Origin: Desulfobacter vibrioformis DSM 8776 | GTDB taxonomy: Bacteria; Desulfobacterota; Desulfobacteria; Desulfobacterales; Desulfobacteraceae | Length of the DNA: 64,000 nt | Direction: 5' to 3' | NCBI RefSeq assembly: GCF_000745975.1 | Contig: NZ_JQKJ01000011.1 | Location: 99,491 to 163,490 of the forward strand | Shown: positions 43,765 to 52,239 of the stretch, piece by piece | How positions within the stretch are numbered: position 1 is the first letter of the stretch | Layout: each line of letters starts with the position of its first letter | Translations under genes and position numbers: made by a program | Notes under the pieces: model-generated | What the model was told of the DNA's origin: nothing | What the model saw: only the letters and a program-made list of their open reading frames with translations | Databases searched by the model: none

Positions 43765-44365
43765 TTTGAATGAATACATGGCAGACAGCCAGGGCCGTCT
43801 GGTGCATAGGGATAATGTCAAGGAGATTGATAAAATCCGGGATGGGCTGGTCAGGAGTATTGCGATTGAAGCCCGGACGCACCGGAACATGATGGCCAAG
43901 TTCAAGGATGTGGCCATGTCTGAAATCGACGCCTTTGTGGAGATGTCCGCGTCTGATTACGGGGTATCCCTGGGTGGCAGAAAGGGGAATCTGAACCTGT
44001 TTTCCTACGACGGCAGGCAAAAAATTCAGGTGCAGGTTGCGGAGTATGTGGTGCCTGATGAGCGGCTGAACGCGGCCAAGGCGCTGATTGACAAGCTGCT
44101 GAACTCCTGGACCCAGGGCAGCCGCAGCGAGGTTAAAACCATTATCAATGACGCCTTTGCCGTGGATAAGGAGGGTAAATTTAACCTGCAGCGGATTCTT
44201 GGGCTGCGGCGGCTTGAGATCAATGATCCGGACTGGAAAAAGGCTATGGATGCCATATCGGACAGCCTGCAGGTGATCGGGTCAAAGCGGTATATGCGGG
44301 TGTATGAGCGGGTGGGCAACCAGGATAAATGGCAGCCAATCAGCCTTGATTTTGCGGCGTTATAG
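43751..44365 (+). CDS. DUF3164 family phage protein
   Basis: A 204-residue protein matching the DUF3164 family found next to GemA in Mu-like phages: MADSQGRLVHRDNVKEIDK at the start, then LFSYDGRQKIQVQVAEY and LRLEINDPDW-type motifs. The family is conserved in transposable phages; its molecular role is not established. AAGGAG precedes the ATG at 43751. Confidence 0.9.
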   Translation: MSAVDLNEYMADSQGRLVHRDNVKEIDKIRDGLVRSIAIEARTHRNMMAKFKDVAMSEIDAFVEMSASDYGVSLGGRKGNLNLFSYDGRQKIQVQVAEYVVPDERLNAAKALIDKLLNSWTQGSRSEVKTIINDAFAVDKEGKFNLQRILGLRRLEINDPDWKKAMDAISDSLQVIGSKRYMRVYERVGNQDKWQPISLDFAAL

Positions 44366-44377
44366 GAGGGAATCACC

Positions 44378-44917
44378 TTGGATAAAAACAATCTTGAATC
44401 CAGCAGAAAGCAGCGTCAGCTTATCGCCATTGCCTGTGGGCAGCTTGATATCGGTAAGGTGGACAAGAAGGTGATGCTGATGACGCGGTATGATGTCAGT
44501 TCTACCACGGACCTGACCTATGCCCAGGCCGAGGAGCTGATTGATGAGCTTGTGAAAAAAGGCTTTGCCATTGTGTCAGACAAGCGGCCCTATGTCCGGC
44601 GGCAACGCCCGGTCCGGGCAGCCCATGAAAAACAGCCGGGCAAGATGGTGGCCCTGGCCAGCCCGGCAGAGCTGTCAAAGATTGACGCCCTGGCCGGGCT
44701 CATCTCCTGGCGGGTGGAGAACGGTATGACCAGGTGGATGAAGAAACGGTTCAAAATTTCAAAGGTAAAAACATCTCATGATGCTTTTGTTGTAATTGAG
44801 GGGCTTAAAGGGATGTTTGAAAACCAGATGAAAAAAAAACATGGGCCTGACTGGTGGATGGCGCCCCATGAGGACATTGAGGTGCGTTTCTATATTGCCG
44901 AGCATTTCCCTCAATGA
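44378..44917 (+). CDS. GemA-like regulatory protein (Mu gp16 family)
   Basis: A 179-residue protein whose N-terminal half (SRKQRQLIAIACGQLDIG, DLTYAQAEELIDELVKKG) fits the GemA/DUF1018 family. In Mu, GemA affects host gene expression and DNA supercoiling. The C-terminal part (ITWRVENGMTRWMKKRF-like region) is also family-typical. TTG start with TAGGAGGG seven bases upstream. Confidence 0.88.
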   Translation: MDKNNLESSRKQRQLIAIACGQLDIGKVDKKVMLMTRYDVSSTTDLTYAQAEELIDELVKKGFAIVSDKRPYVRRQRPVRAAHEKQPGKMVALASPAELSKIDALAGLISWRVENGMTRWMKKRFKISKVKTSHDAFVVIEGLKGMFENQMKKKHGPDWWMAPHEDIEVRFYIAEHFPQ

Positions 44918-44926
44918 GGTGTAATT

Positions 44927-45196
44927 ATGAAAAAAAGATACACAGAAACTGAAACCCGGCTGATCCGGCGGCGAATCCGGGATATTATGTCTGGAAGGTG
45001 TTATTGCTTTGTGCTTGGCGCGGCTCTGGCTGAAAAACGGGTGTCCAGGGCCGCGTATGAAGCGATGAAACAATTAAAGGCCCGGTGTCCCATGCATGTA
45101 TCCGGAGAGTGCCAAATTTGCCATGAAAAGCTGGATCAGGGCGGAATTGATATCTTCGAAGCTGCCAGGGATCTGGGAATCAGGGAAGCCGAATGA
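44927..45196 (+). CDS. Small Cys-rich protein, unknown
   Basis: An 89-residue basic protein. A helical N-terminal half (RLIRRRIRDIMSGRCYCF) is followed by CPMHVSGECQICHEK, a possible zinc site. GAGGTG precedes the ATG. No family recognised; overlaps the next gene by four bases. Confidence 0.65.
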   Translation: MKKRYTETETRLIRRRIRDIMSGRCYCFVLGAALAEKRVSRAAYEAMKQLKARCPMHVSGECQICHEKLDQGGIDIFEAARDLGIREAE

Positions 45197-45408
45197 TGAG
45201 ATTTGAGGTGTTTATACTGTTGGCGGCGATCCTGATGCTTGGGCTGGGTGTTATTACGTGTAAAATTGACCGCTCTCGGAACATGGAACGGGAAATAGCC
45301 TGCCTGCGAGTCCGTGTGGATGCGTTGCAGATGGTGGCTGCGGGGGAATGTCCGGTGCCTGAGTTTGACGTTACGCCCGTAAAACGGCCGGTGGTGATTA
45401 AATACTGA
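45193..45408 (+). CDS. Small membrane-anchored protein, unknown
   Basis: A 71-residue protein with one N-terminal helix (FEVFILLAAILMLGLGVIT) followed by a charged helical region and a Pro/Val tail. ATGA coupling with the preceding gene. Function unknown. Confidence 0.6.
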   Translation: MMRFEVFILLAAILMLGLGVITCKIDRSRNMEREIACLRVRVDALQMVAAGECPVPEFDVTPVKRPVVIKY

Positions 45409-45417
45409 AGGGGGCCA

Positions 45418-45756
45418 ATGGACCTTTGGGACGAAATAACCAGGGATGACCTGGACGGCGATATCCGGGATGTGGCGGACGCCCTTGATGTTGACGCTGC
45501 CAAGAAGCTTCTGGTGATGTTTTCCGGTGGTACGCTGTATGTCCCCAAGGTGGAGTCTGTTGTCCGGTCTATCCGGGACCGCCGGATTTACCAGGCATTC
45601 AACGGGGAAAATTTCCGGGATCTGGCCCTGGCCTATCAGCTCACCACCCGGCAGATCCGGATCATTGTCCAGGAGCAGCGGTCCAGGCGTCCGAAAGTCA
45701 AGGAACGGGAGCTGGATCTGTTTGAAGATAATGAAAACTTTAAGGAGCAACCATGA
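45418..45756 (+). CDS. Mor-type transcription activator of middle/late genes
   Basis: A 112-residue protein of the Mor/C family: an N-terminal helical dimerisation part (DIRDVADALDVDAAKKLLVMF), the beta-strand GTLYVPKVES, and a C-terminal helix-turn-helix (NFRDLALAYQLTTRQIRIIV). In Mu, Mor binds as a dimer to the middle promoter and recruits polymerase. It is likely to act on the control region upstream of the endolysin gene. AAGGGGG precedes the ATG. Confidence 0.9.
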   Translation: MDLWDEITRDDLDGDIRDVADALDVDAAKKLLVMFSGGTLYVPKVESVVRSIRDRRIYQAFNGENFRDLALAYQLTTRQIRIIVQEQRSRRPKVKERELDLFEDNENFKEQP

Positions 45757-46013
45757 AAAACAAGCTTATGGATTTGAATAATCATCTGTTTGAACAGTTG
45801 GAGCGGCTTAATGACGATGACCTGAAAGGGGAAGATTTGAACCGGGAAATCAAACGGTCCCAGGCCATGAGTAGCTGCGCAGCCCAGATTATAGACAATG
45901 CCGCCCTGGCGCTGAAAGCATATACGGCGATTAATGACGGCCTCATGAAGTCGGCGCCTGAAATGCTGGGAGTTAAGAAGGCCGAAGCCCTGGAGGAACG
46001 GCCCCGTGACTGA
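45753..46013 (+). CDS. Small helical phage protein, unknown
   Basis: An 86-residue helical protein (LFEQLERLNDDDLKGEDLNREI). It starts within the Mor stop (ATGA) and overlaps the HNH gene by eight bases. Similar short helical proteins follow Mor in transposable siphophages; no function known. Confidence 0.7.
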   Translation: MKNKLMDLNNHLFEQLERLNDDDLKGEDLNREIKRSQAMSSCAAQIIDNAALALKAYTAINDGLMKSAPEMLGVKKAEALEERPRD

Positions 46014-46623
46014 GAGAAGATATACCCCGGGGCAGATCGAGTTTCTTAAATTCTGGTATTTGTTTATGAATATCCGGCAGCTCACCCAGGCGTTTAATAA
46101 CGAGTACGGCATGGATAAAACACCCACCCAGATCAAGGCGCTTATATCAAGAAAAGGGATCGTGTCTGGCAGAGACGGCAAGTTTAAAAAAGGTAATTCT
46201 CCCTGGAACGCCGACACAAAGGGCCAGGGCCTGACAGGGCCGAACAAAGGCAGTTTCAAAAAGGGGAATATTCCGGCCAATTGCAGACCTGTGGGCAGCG
46301 AACGGGTCGACAGTAAGGATGGCTATATTCTTGTCAAGGTTGCTGAGCAGAACCCCTACACCGGCGCGAAAACCAGGTTTAAACATAAGCACGTCCATAT
46401 TTATGAACAACATAACGGGCCAGTTCCTGCCGGGATGGTGGTGATCTTCAAGGATGGAGATAGGCGGAATTTTGATCCAGGCAATTTAGAGGCTGTTACC
46501 CGGTCGGAACTGGCCCGGCTCAATCAGGCAGGATACAGCAGGATGCCGGTAGAGTTGAAGCCTGCTGTGCTGGCAATGACCAAGCTTAAGGTTAAAGTTT
46601 TTGAGCGGGTAAAGGAGAGGTAG
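46006..46623 (+). CDS. HNH endonuclease-like protein
   Basis: A 205-residue protein. The N-terminal part is a helix-turn-helix-like segment (YTPGQIEFLKFWYLFMNIRQL); repeated KKGN motifs suggest DNA-binding elements. The HNH-type region reads HKHVHIYEQHNGPVPAGM, then FKDGDRRNFDPGNLEAV. It could be a homing-type nuclease or one helping phage DNA processing. GTG start behind GGAGG; it interrupts an otherwise regulatory gene set, as free-standing HNH genes often do. Confidence 0.82.
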   Translation: MTERRYTPGQIEFLKFWYLFMNIRQLTQAFNNEYGMDKTPTQIKALISRKGIVSGRDGKFKKGNSPWNADTKGQGLTGPNKGSFKKGNIPANCRPVGSERVDSKDGYILVKVAEQNPYTGAKTRFKHKHVHIYEQHNGPVPAGMVVIFKDGDRRNFDPGNLEAVTRSELARLNQAGYSRMPVELKPAVLAMTKLKVKVFERVKER

Positions 46624-46624
46624 A

Positions 46625-46981
46625 ATGCCGTCATTGAATTATAAAAAACAATTCGCTGGCAAGGTTGAATCGGGTGAGAAACGCCAGACAATCAGAGCGA
46701 GGCGTAAGGATGGTAAAGATCCGAGGCCGGGCCAGACCTTGTATCATTTCTATGGTCTCAGGACAAAATATTGCCGCAAGCTGCGAGAAGATGTCTGTAA
46801 ATCCACAGAGGCGATCACTATTGAAGGGCGGCATAATGTTGTTGTCGGTACTATAACCCTGAGTTTGGCTGCAGAGACAAATCTTGCTAATGCGGATGGT
46901 TTCTACACCTCCATTGAATTCTTTGATTTTTTTGAGAAAACACATGGCTTTCCTTTCCACGGCTTGATTATAAAATGGTGA
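46625..46981 (+). CDS. ASCH-domain-like protein
   Basis: A 118-residue protein beginning MPSLNYKKQFAGKVESGEKRQTIRA, which fits the ASCH (PUA-like) fold: a strand, then the K-x-x-T-I-R motif. ASCH domains bind RNA or modified bases. AGGAGAGG lies before the ATG. Role in the phage unknown. Confidence 0.7.
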   Translation: MPSLNYKKQFAGKVESGEKRQTIRARRKDGKDPRPGQTLYHFYGLRTKYCRKLREDVCKSTEAITIEGRHNVVVGTITLSLAAETNLANADGFYTSIEFFDFFEKTHGFPFHGLIIKW

Positions 46982-46984
46982 AAC

Positions 46985-47314
46985 ATGGAAATCGAAATTA
47001 ACACAAAACCAGGATTGATTTGCCTGGAAAAGGAGCGCCTGAAGCGCTTCGGCTGCAAGCATATGCATATTCTCGTTCATGAAGATCTGGCATATTGCAA
47101 ATGCAAGGATTGCGGTGAATTGCTGAATCCGATGGCTGTTTTGTGCCGGTTTGCCCGGAAAGAGAGCCGTTATGTTTACGAAAGAATAGCCCTGAATAAT
47201 CAAAGGAAAAAGCTGGAAGCAAAAAAGCGTACAAAATGTGAGCATTGCGGGGAAATGACCCGGGTAAACATCATCATGACGGGCCAGGAATGGCGCGGAT
47301 TTGAATCAACTTAA
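46985..47314 (+). CDS. Small protein with two zinc-binding Cys pairs
   Basis: A 109-residue protein: CKCKDCGEL in the first half and CEHCGEM in the second, separated by a helix (RKESRYVYERIALNNQRKKLE). Two Cys pairs could form one zinc ribbon or two sites. Nucleic-acid binding is plausible. No family named. Confidence 0.65.
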   Translation: MEIEINTKPGLICLEKERLKRFGCKHMHILVHEDLAYCKCKDCGELLNPMAVLCRFARKESRYVYERIALNNQRKKLEAKKRTKCEHCGEMTRVNIIMTGQEWRGFEST

Positions 47315-47346
47315 TCTGGTATAATCCTAAACAAAATGTGAATAAT

Positions 47347-47529
47347 ATGTCAGACGCAATTACAGATATGTGGAGATCACCTGAACCAGAACTCAGTGAA
47401 TTCCCATCCAAAGAGTTACAGGCAAAGGCACGTAAATACTGTGAACAACACGGCATTCGGCATGAACATTTGAAAACTGACAATTGGTTTGCAATAGCAG
47501 AATCGCTTTGGAAGATGCAATCAGCTTAA
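47347..47529 (+). CDS. Small protein, unknown
   Basis: A 60-residue protein (MSDAITDMWRSPEPELSEF; KARKYCEQHGIRHEHLKTDNW). No good ribosome site is visible; a GTG nine bases upstream is an alternative start. Composition is protein-like. It is the last gene before the late control region. Confidence 0.5.
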   Translation: MSDAITDMWRSPEPELSEFPSKELQAKARKYCEQHGIRHEHLKTDNWFAIAESLWKMQSA

Positions 47530-47563
47530 TAATATATAAACCTGCATAAACCCTCTTTATTAT

Positions 47564-47640
47564 TTCACTCCGGAGCTGAGTTTTTCGGCCCGGAGTGAAG
47601 TGTTTTTGTGAAGTACTTCACTATACCATTTCACTATTCT
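47564..47640 (+). promoter_or_regulatory. Late control region with repeated GTGAA/TTCAC sites
   Basis: Arms TTCACTCCGG (47564-47573) and CCGGAGTGAA (47590-47599) form a perfect 10-bp inverted repeat; GTGAAGTACTTCAC (47608-47621) is a perfect 14-bp palindrome; another TTCAC lies at 47630. Five GTGAA/TTCAC half-sites occur in about 70 bases. TATACC or TATTCT just downstream may serve as a -10. The position right before the endolysin gene matches a Mor/C-activated promoter; the first repeat could also act as a terminator. Confidence 0.55.
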
Positions 47641-47699
47641 GGCATTAAGATTTCCGTGTTTTCGCAAAGGTTTTTTATACACAGGGAGATCAAAATGCA

Positions 47700-48119
47700 A
47701 TGCCGGAATTTTCGCTTAAATCCAACGACAAACTAAACACCTGCCATCCCCTGCTCCAGGAGCTGTTTCGGGAAGTGGTCAAGGATGATGATTGCACGAT
47801 CATTGAAGGCCACCGGGCCAAGGCCCGGCAGAATCAAATGTTTTCCGAAAGAAAATCCAAGGTTCAGTGGCCAGACGGCAAACACAATACCATGCCGTCC
47901 TTGGCTGTGGATGTGGGGCCGTACTTTTCTGGCAAAGGGGTGCCGTGGCATGAGCTTGGTCAGTTCTATTTTTTTGCGGGCAAAGTCATAGGCAAGGCCC
48001 GGGAGCTGGGAATAAAGCTGCGGTGGGGCGGGGACTGGGACCGGGATGGCGATACCATGGATCAACGGTTTAATGATCTGGTGCATTTTGAGCTTTTAAG
48101 CACGGAAAAGGAGACCTGA
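47700..48119 (+). CDS. Endolysin, peptidase M15 (D-Ala-D-Ala carboxypeptidase-like)
   Basis: A 139-residue M15/VanY-type zinc peptidase. Motifs: EGHRAKARQNQMF, SLAVDVGPYF (Asp ligand region) and DLVHFEL (His ligand). Phages use such enzymes to cut cross-linking peptides and lyse the host. GGGAG lies before the ATG at 47700. It opens the late gene block. No signal peptide, so a holin is expected. Confidence 0.88.
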   Translation: MPEFSLKSNDKLNTCHPLLQELFREVVKDDDCTIIEGHRAKARQNQMFSERKSKVQWPDGKHNTMPSLAVDVGPYFSGKGVPWHELGQFYFFAGKVIGKARELGIKLRWGGDWDRDGDTMDQRFNDLVHFELLSTEKET

Positions 48120-48454
48120 TGGACCCGGCAACAATCGTAACATCAGGGCACTCTTACATGAAAATCCTTGAAATGGTCCTGAACCTTGGCCCCATCGGGC
48201 TGGTGTTGGTGTTCTGGTATTTCGGCCAGCAGAAAACAGAGGAGATCCAGCGCAGGGCCGATGAGCGGGTCCAGACGGTGATGGACCGTTACACAGCAGA
48301 CATGCAGGAAATGCGGGATATGTATGTGACCAATGCGGCCCTGGTAAAGCGATATGAGGATCTGGCCGGGGATCTCAAGGAAGTAGTGACCCTTAACACC
48401 CAGGCCATGACCCGGCTGGTGGACCGAATCGACAAGGAGAAGAACCGTGAGTGA
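48119..48454 (+). CDS. Holin-like membrane protein with coiled coil
   Basis: A 111-residue protein with one membrane helix (LNLGPIGLVLVFWYFGQQ) and a coiled coil of about 70 residues. It begins on the endolysin stop (TGATG). The position and topology suggest a holin or spanin-like partner in lysis, but there is no decisive motif. Confidence 0.65.
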   Translation: MDPATIVTSGHSYMKILEMVLNLGPIGLVLVFWYFGQQKTEEIQRRADERVQTVMDRYTADMQEMRDMYVTNAALVKRYEDLAGDLKEVVTLNTQAMTRLVDRIDKEKNRE

Positions 48455-48692
48455 ACACCTTATCTGGCTGGGACAGAAACAGGAAAAAGACCTGGCCGCA
48501 AGACAGTTGAATCTTTCCATCATCGGGCTGCGGGACAGTTTGAGAATCCTGCTTAATCCTCATATAGACCCGGTGGAAATTGATCCGGTGCTGGTGCAGC
48601 ATCAGTCCTTTGAGCTGGCAGACAAGGTTGTCAGATACAAGGAGCTGAAGGCTGAAATCAAAAATATCGACCGGTCCCTGGGGCCGATCTGA
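48447..48692 (+). CDS. Small helical late protein (Mu gp25/26-like position)
   Basis: An 81-residue helical protein (HLIWLGQKQEKDLAARQLN; FELADKVVRYKELKAEI). GTG start overlapping the previous gene. It sits exactly where Mu encodes gp25/gp26, between lysis and packaging genes. Function unknown. Confidence 0.7.
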   Translation: MSEHLIWLGQKQEKDLAARQLNLSIIGLRDSLRILLNPHIDPVEIDPVLVQHQSFELADKVVRYKELKAEIKNIDRSLGPI

Positions 48693-49267
48693 TGGCTGAG
48701 GCCTATCCCCTTGATACCCGCCTGGACGCCCGGTGCCTCTATGTCGTGGACGGCATGACCTATGACCAGGTGTCCACAGCCACGGGGGTGTCTGTTTCCC
48801 AGCTTAAAAAATGGGGCTCGGATGAGGGGTGGACCGCCCGGCGCCGGGAGTACCGGGACGCCCAGGTGTCTATCCGGGAGAATACGGTCCTGCTGCGGGC
48901 CGGGCTTCTCAAAAATGCCTTGACCACCAAGGATGCCCAGGACGTGTATGCCGTTGCCGCCATGGAGAAGATCGCCATTGCCCTGGAGAAAATAAAGCCA
49001 GGAGCGGCAGATCCGGCCAGGGATGTGCCGGATGTGAATTTTAATGACCCAGCATCCATGGTGGATGCCCTATGGGGCGCCATAGAGCACCGGGCCGCCC
49101 GGATGATTAATAGTCCGGACACCATGGATCTCAAACAGATCCAGGCCGGTCTCAAGGCCTGGGGTGATATGAAACGCCAATATGCCACCAAAGAAGATAC
49201 CGGATCAAAGCAAAAGGGTTTTGATGCGGACCAGGCTGAGCTGATCAGAAAGTTGCTGGAAGGATAA
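48692..49267 (+). CDS. Terminase small subunit-like protein (Mu gp27 / DUF1804-like)
   Basis: A 191-residue protein. The N-terminus is a helix-turn-helix (DARCLYVVDGMTYDQVSTATG, VSVSQLKKWGSDEGW) suited to binding DNA at packaging start. The rest is helical and ends QAELIRKLLEG, a tail that may contact the large subunit. It overlaps the previous gene by one base and precedes the terminase large subunit, as gp27 does in Mu. Confidence 0.85.
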   Translation: MAEAYPLDTRLDARCLYVVDGMTYDQVSTATGVSVSQLKKWGSDEGWTARRREYRDAQVSIRENTVLLRAGLLKNALTTKDAQDVYAVAAMEKIAIALEKIKPGAADPARDVPDVNFNDPASMVDALWGAIEHRAARMINSPDTMDLKQIQAGLKAWGDMKRQYATKEDTGSKQKGFDADQAELIRKLLEG

Positions 49268-49268
49268 T

Positions 49269-50738
49269 ATGCCGCTTTTACCCTATCAAACCGGTTGGAA
49301 TAAGGACAAAGCCCGGATCAAAGTCTGGGAAAAGTCCAGGCGTATCGGCGCATCCTTTGGGGACGCATCCGAGTCTGCCCTGCTGGCAGCTACATTACCG
49401 GAAGCCGGGGGCATGAATACCTATTACATCGGCACCAACAAGGACATGACCAGCCAGTATGTGGGAGATACGGCCCTGTGGGCGAAAAAATTCAACCTGG
49501 TGGCCGGTGAAATGGAAGAGGAAACCGTGGTTCTGGAGAACGACCAGGCTGTCACAGTGTACCGGATTCGGTTTGCCACGGGGTTTGAGGTGGTGGGGCT
49601 TCCCAGCAAAGCCATTGCCCTGCGGTCCAAGCAGGGCCGGGTGATCCTGGATGAGGCGGCTTTTATCGAAGATTTCGACACCGTATTTGCCGCTGCCAAG
49701 GCCTTGACCATGCTGGGCGGCAGCATCGGTATTTTGTCCACCCACAACGGAGAAGATAACCCGTTTAACCAGCTTATCCTGGATATCCGGGCCGGCAAGC
49801 TGCCTTATTCCCTGCACCGCACCACGCTCAACGACGCCTTGAATGACGGGTATTACCGGAACGTGGTGTGCAAAAAGCGCCGCATTGCCTTTTCCGAAGA
49901 GGGCCAGGCCCAATGGATTGAAGAGACCCTGGCGGACTTCGGGGATGATGCGGACGAAGAGCTGTTCTGTATTCCCAAACGCGGCGGCGGGGCCTGGCTC
50001 AACCGGACCATGATCGAAGGGTGCATGAAGCCCGAAATCTCGGTGATCGAATGGACCCCGCCGGCAGATGATTTTGTGGACTGGGACATTGGACTTGCCG
50101 AGCGGGAAACCCTGGACTTTTGCCGGGAGCATCTGGACCCGTTATTGAAAGACCTGAACCCAAACCACCGGCACGGCATGGGCACCGACTTTGGCCGGTC
50201 CGGGGATTTAACCGTGGACTGGGTGGTGGCTGAACTGCCGGATCTGTCCGTGCATACGCCCTTTGTCCTGGAGCTGCGCAATGCCCCGTTCCGGACCCAG
50301 TACCAGATTTACAAATATATCTGCGACCGCCTGCCCCGGCTTTCCGGGCTGGCCCTGGACGCCCGGGGCAACGGCCAGGCCACGGCCGAGTATGCCCGCC
50401 AGGATTACGGGGTGCATCTGGTGGAAGAGGTAATGCTCTCCCAGGGGTGGTACAGGGAGCACTCTCCCCGGCTTAAATCCAACCTTGAGGACCGGACATT
50501 TTTCATACCCAAACGAAGCACGATTTTAGACGATTTCAGGGCCATGAAAGTAAAGAAGGGTATTGCCATGCCCCCGGAAGGGAAAAGCCAGTCAGGGGCA
50601 AATCAGCGGCATTGTGACGCGGCTGTGGCCGCTATCCTTGCGTTGTTTGCCATCAAGACCATTGCCGGGGATATTCCGGCCCCGTTCCCTGTGACCGCCG
50701 GTGCCGGAACTGTGTCCCGGATGATGAAGGGGTGGTGA
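49269..50738 (+). CDS. Terminase large subunit (Mu gp28-like)
   Basis: A 489-residue packaging motor. The ATPase half has a Walker A-like WEKSRRIGASFGDA and Walker B VILDEAAFIEDF; the C-terminal nuclease half has GTDFGRSGDLTVD with probable metal-binding Asp residues and a later ALDARGNGQ. It pumps phage DNA into proheads and cuts it. In Mu packaging starts near the left end and proceeds by headful. Confidence 0.93.
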   Translation: MPLLPYQTGWNKDKARIKVWEKSRRIGASFGDASESALLAATLPEAGGMNTYYIGTNKDMTSQYVGDTALWAKKFNLVAGEMEEETVVLENDQAVTVYRIRFATGFEVVGLPSKAIALRSKQGRVILDEAAFIEDFDTVFAAAKALTMLGGSIGILSTHNGEDNPFNQLILDIRAGKLPYSLHRTTLNDALNDGYYRNVVCKKRRIAFSEEGQAQWIEETLADFGDDADEELFCIPKRGGGAWLNRTMIEGCMKPEISVIEWTPPADDFVDWDIGLAERETLDFCREHLDPLLKDLNPNHRHGMGTDFGRSGDLTVDWVVAELPDLSVHTPFVLELRNAPFRTQYQIYKYICDRLPRLSGLALDARGNGQATAEYARQDYGVHLVEEVMLSQGWYREHSPRLKSNLEDRTFFIPKRSTILDDFRAMKVKKGIAMPPEGKSQSGANQRHCDAAVAAILALFAIKTIAGDIPAPFPVTAGAGTVSRMMKGW

Positions 50739-50739
50739 C

Positions 50740-52239
50740 ATGATCCTGGACCAGTACGGCGACCCCATAAAAATTGAACCTAAATCCCTGACCACGGAGA
50801 TGGTCACCTGGGCCACGGCCACGGGGTCTGTGTTTGACATTCTGCCTGATCCGGACCCTGTCCTGCGCAAACGCGGGGATGATGCCAAAGTGCTGGATGC
50901 CCTGGCTGCCGACGACCAGGTGACCATGGCCATGCAGTTGCGCCGGCGCAAGGTGACGAACAAGGGAAATTACGATTATTCCCCGGGGCAGCCGGAAAAG
51001 GGAATTTCAGCGTCCAAGGGCGCAGAAACCCTTTGCCGGGACCTGACCATGGACCTGGCCGGAATCAAGCTTAAAAACCAGTTTAACGCCATGCTGGCGG
51101 CTCCTTTTTACGGATATTCGGTCATAGAACTGTACTGGGCCGTGGACGGCTCCCGGCTGAAACTGGTTGCCATGGAAGAAAAACCCCGGCACTGGTTCTG
51201 TTTTGACGGTGACGGGCGTCTGTGCTTCCTGGAAAACGGCCAGAAAAAGCCGGTGCCCTACGGCAAATTTCTGCTGGTGCAGCATGAACCCACGTATGAG
51301 AACCCCTACGGGCTGCGGCTGCTCTCCCGGTGTCTGTGGGCCGTGGCGTTCAAGCGGGCGGGCGTGGAGTGGTGCAACCGGTTTCTGGAGCGGTACGGGA
51401 TGGCTTTTCAGGTGGCCAAGGCCCCGTCCAGTTTTGACGAAAAAGACCGGCAGAAGCTTGCCTCTTCCCTGGCCGCCATGGTCCAGGATGCCGTGGCTGT
51501 GCTGCCCTACGGATCGGAACACCAGATCGTAAAAGTGGACTCAAAGGGGGGATCTGATGCGTTTATCAGCTATCTGAATTTCTGGAACGCCGTGATCAGC
51601 AAGGTGGTCTCCTGCCAGACCCAGAGCAGTGAAATTACCGGTTCCACGGGAACCTATGCATCCAGCCAGACCCATTACCATGTCCTGGAGGATGTGGCCG
51701 AGGCGGATGAGCAGCTGGTGTGCGATGCCATGTGCGATCTGGGCGTGATCTACGCCCGGGTGAACGGGTCCAACGAGTATCCGCCGGTGTTTGCCTATGA
51801 GGAGGCCGAAGACCGGCTGGCCCAGGCTGACCTGGACAAGAAGCGGTATGACGTGGGTGTGCGATTCACCAAGGCCCATTTCGAGCGCCAGGGCCTGGAT
51901 GCGGATGAATTTGAGCTGGTGGAACAGCAGGATAAACCCGGGGCAGTTACCGGCGGAGCTGCGGCAGAGTTTGAAAGCGCCGAAGGCCGTCACCAGGACG
52001 AACTTGACGTCCACATTGCCGCGGTGCTTCCCGATTTTTACAAGGCCAACAAAGCCAATATCAGGCTGATCCGCCAGGCAATCCAGGACGCTGATGATCC
52101 CGAGGATCTCAAGGACCGGCTCATCGGGATTGCCGGGCAGGATCTTGAGCAGGACAGCCTGTTCTCCCTGGTGGAAACCGGGCTCATGGAGGGTGAGATT
52201 TTCGGCCGGTATGCATCCGGGCAAGAGGGCAACCGCTGA
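50740..52239 (+). CDS. Portal protein (Mu gp29-like, DUF935)
   Basis: A 499-residue DUF935-family portal. Family-typical stretches are DDQVTMAMQLRRRKVTNKG, PFYGYSVIELYW, LVQHEPTYENPYGLRLLSR and SSEITGSTGTYASSQTHY. Twelve copies should form the ring through which DNA enters and leaves the head. It starts one base after the terminase stop and ends on the start of the next gene. Confidence 0.93.
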   Translation: MILDQYGDPIKIEPKSLTTEMVTWATATGSVFDILPDPDPVLRKRGDDAKVLDALAADDQVTMAMQLRRRKVTNKGNYDYSPGQPEKGISASKGAETLCRDLTMDLAGIKLKNQFNAMLAAPFYGYSVIELYWAVDGSRLKLVAMEEKPRHWFCFDGDGRLCFLENGQKKPVPYGKFLLVQHEPTYENPYGLRLLSRCLWAVAFKRAGVEWCNRFLERYGMAFQVAKAPSSFDEKDRQKLASSLAAMVQDAVAVLPYGSEHQIVKVDSKGGSDAFISYLNFWNAVISKVVSCQTQSSEITGSTGTYASSQTHYHVLEDVAEADEQLVCDAMCDLGVIYARVNGSNEYPPVFAYEEAEDRLAQADLDKKRYDVGVRFTKAHFERQGLDADEFELVEQQDKPGAVTGGAAAEFESAEGRHQDELDVHIAAVLPDFYKANKANIRLIRQAIQDADDPEDLKDRLIGIAGQDLEQDSLFSLVETGLMEGEIFGRYASGQEGNR

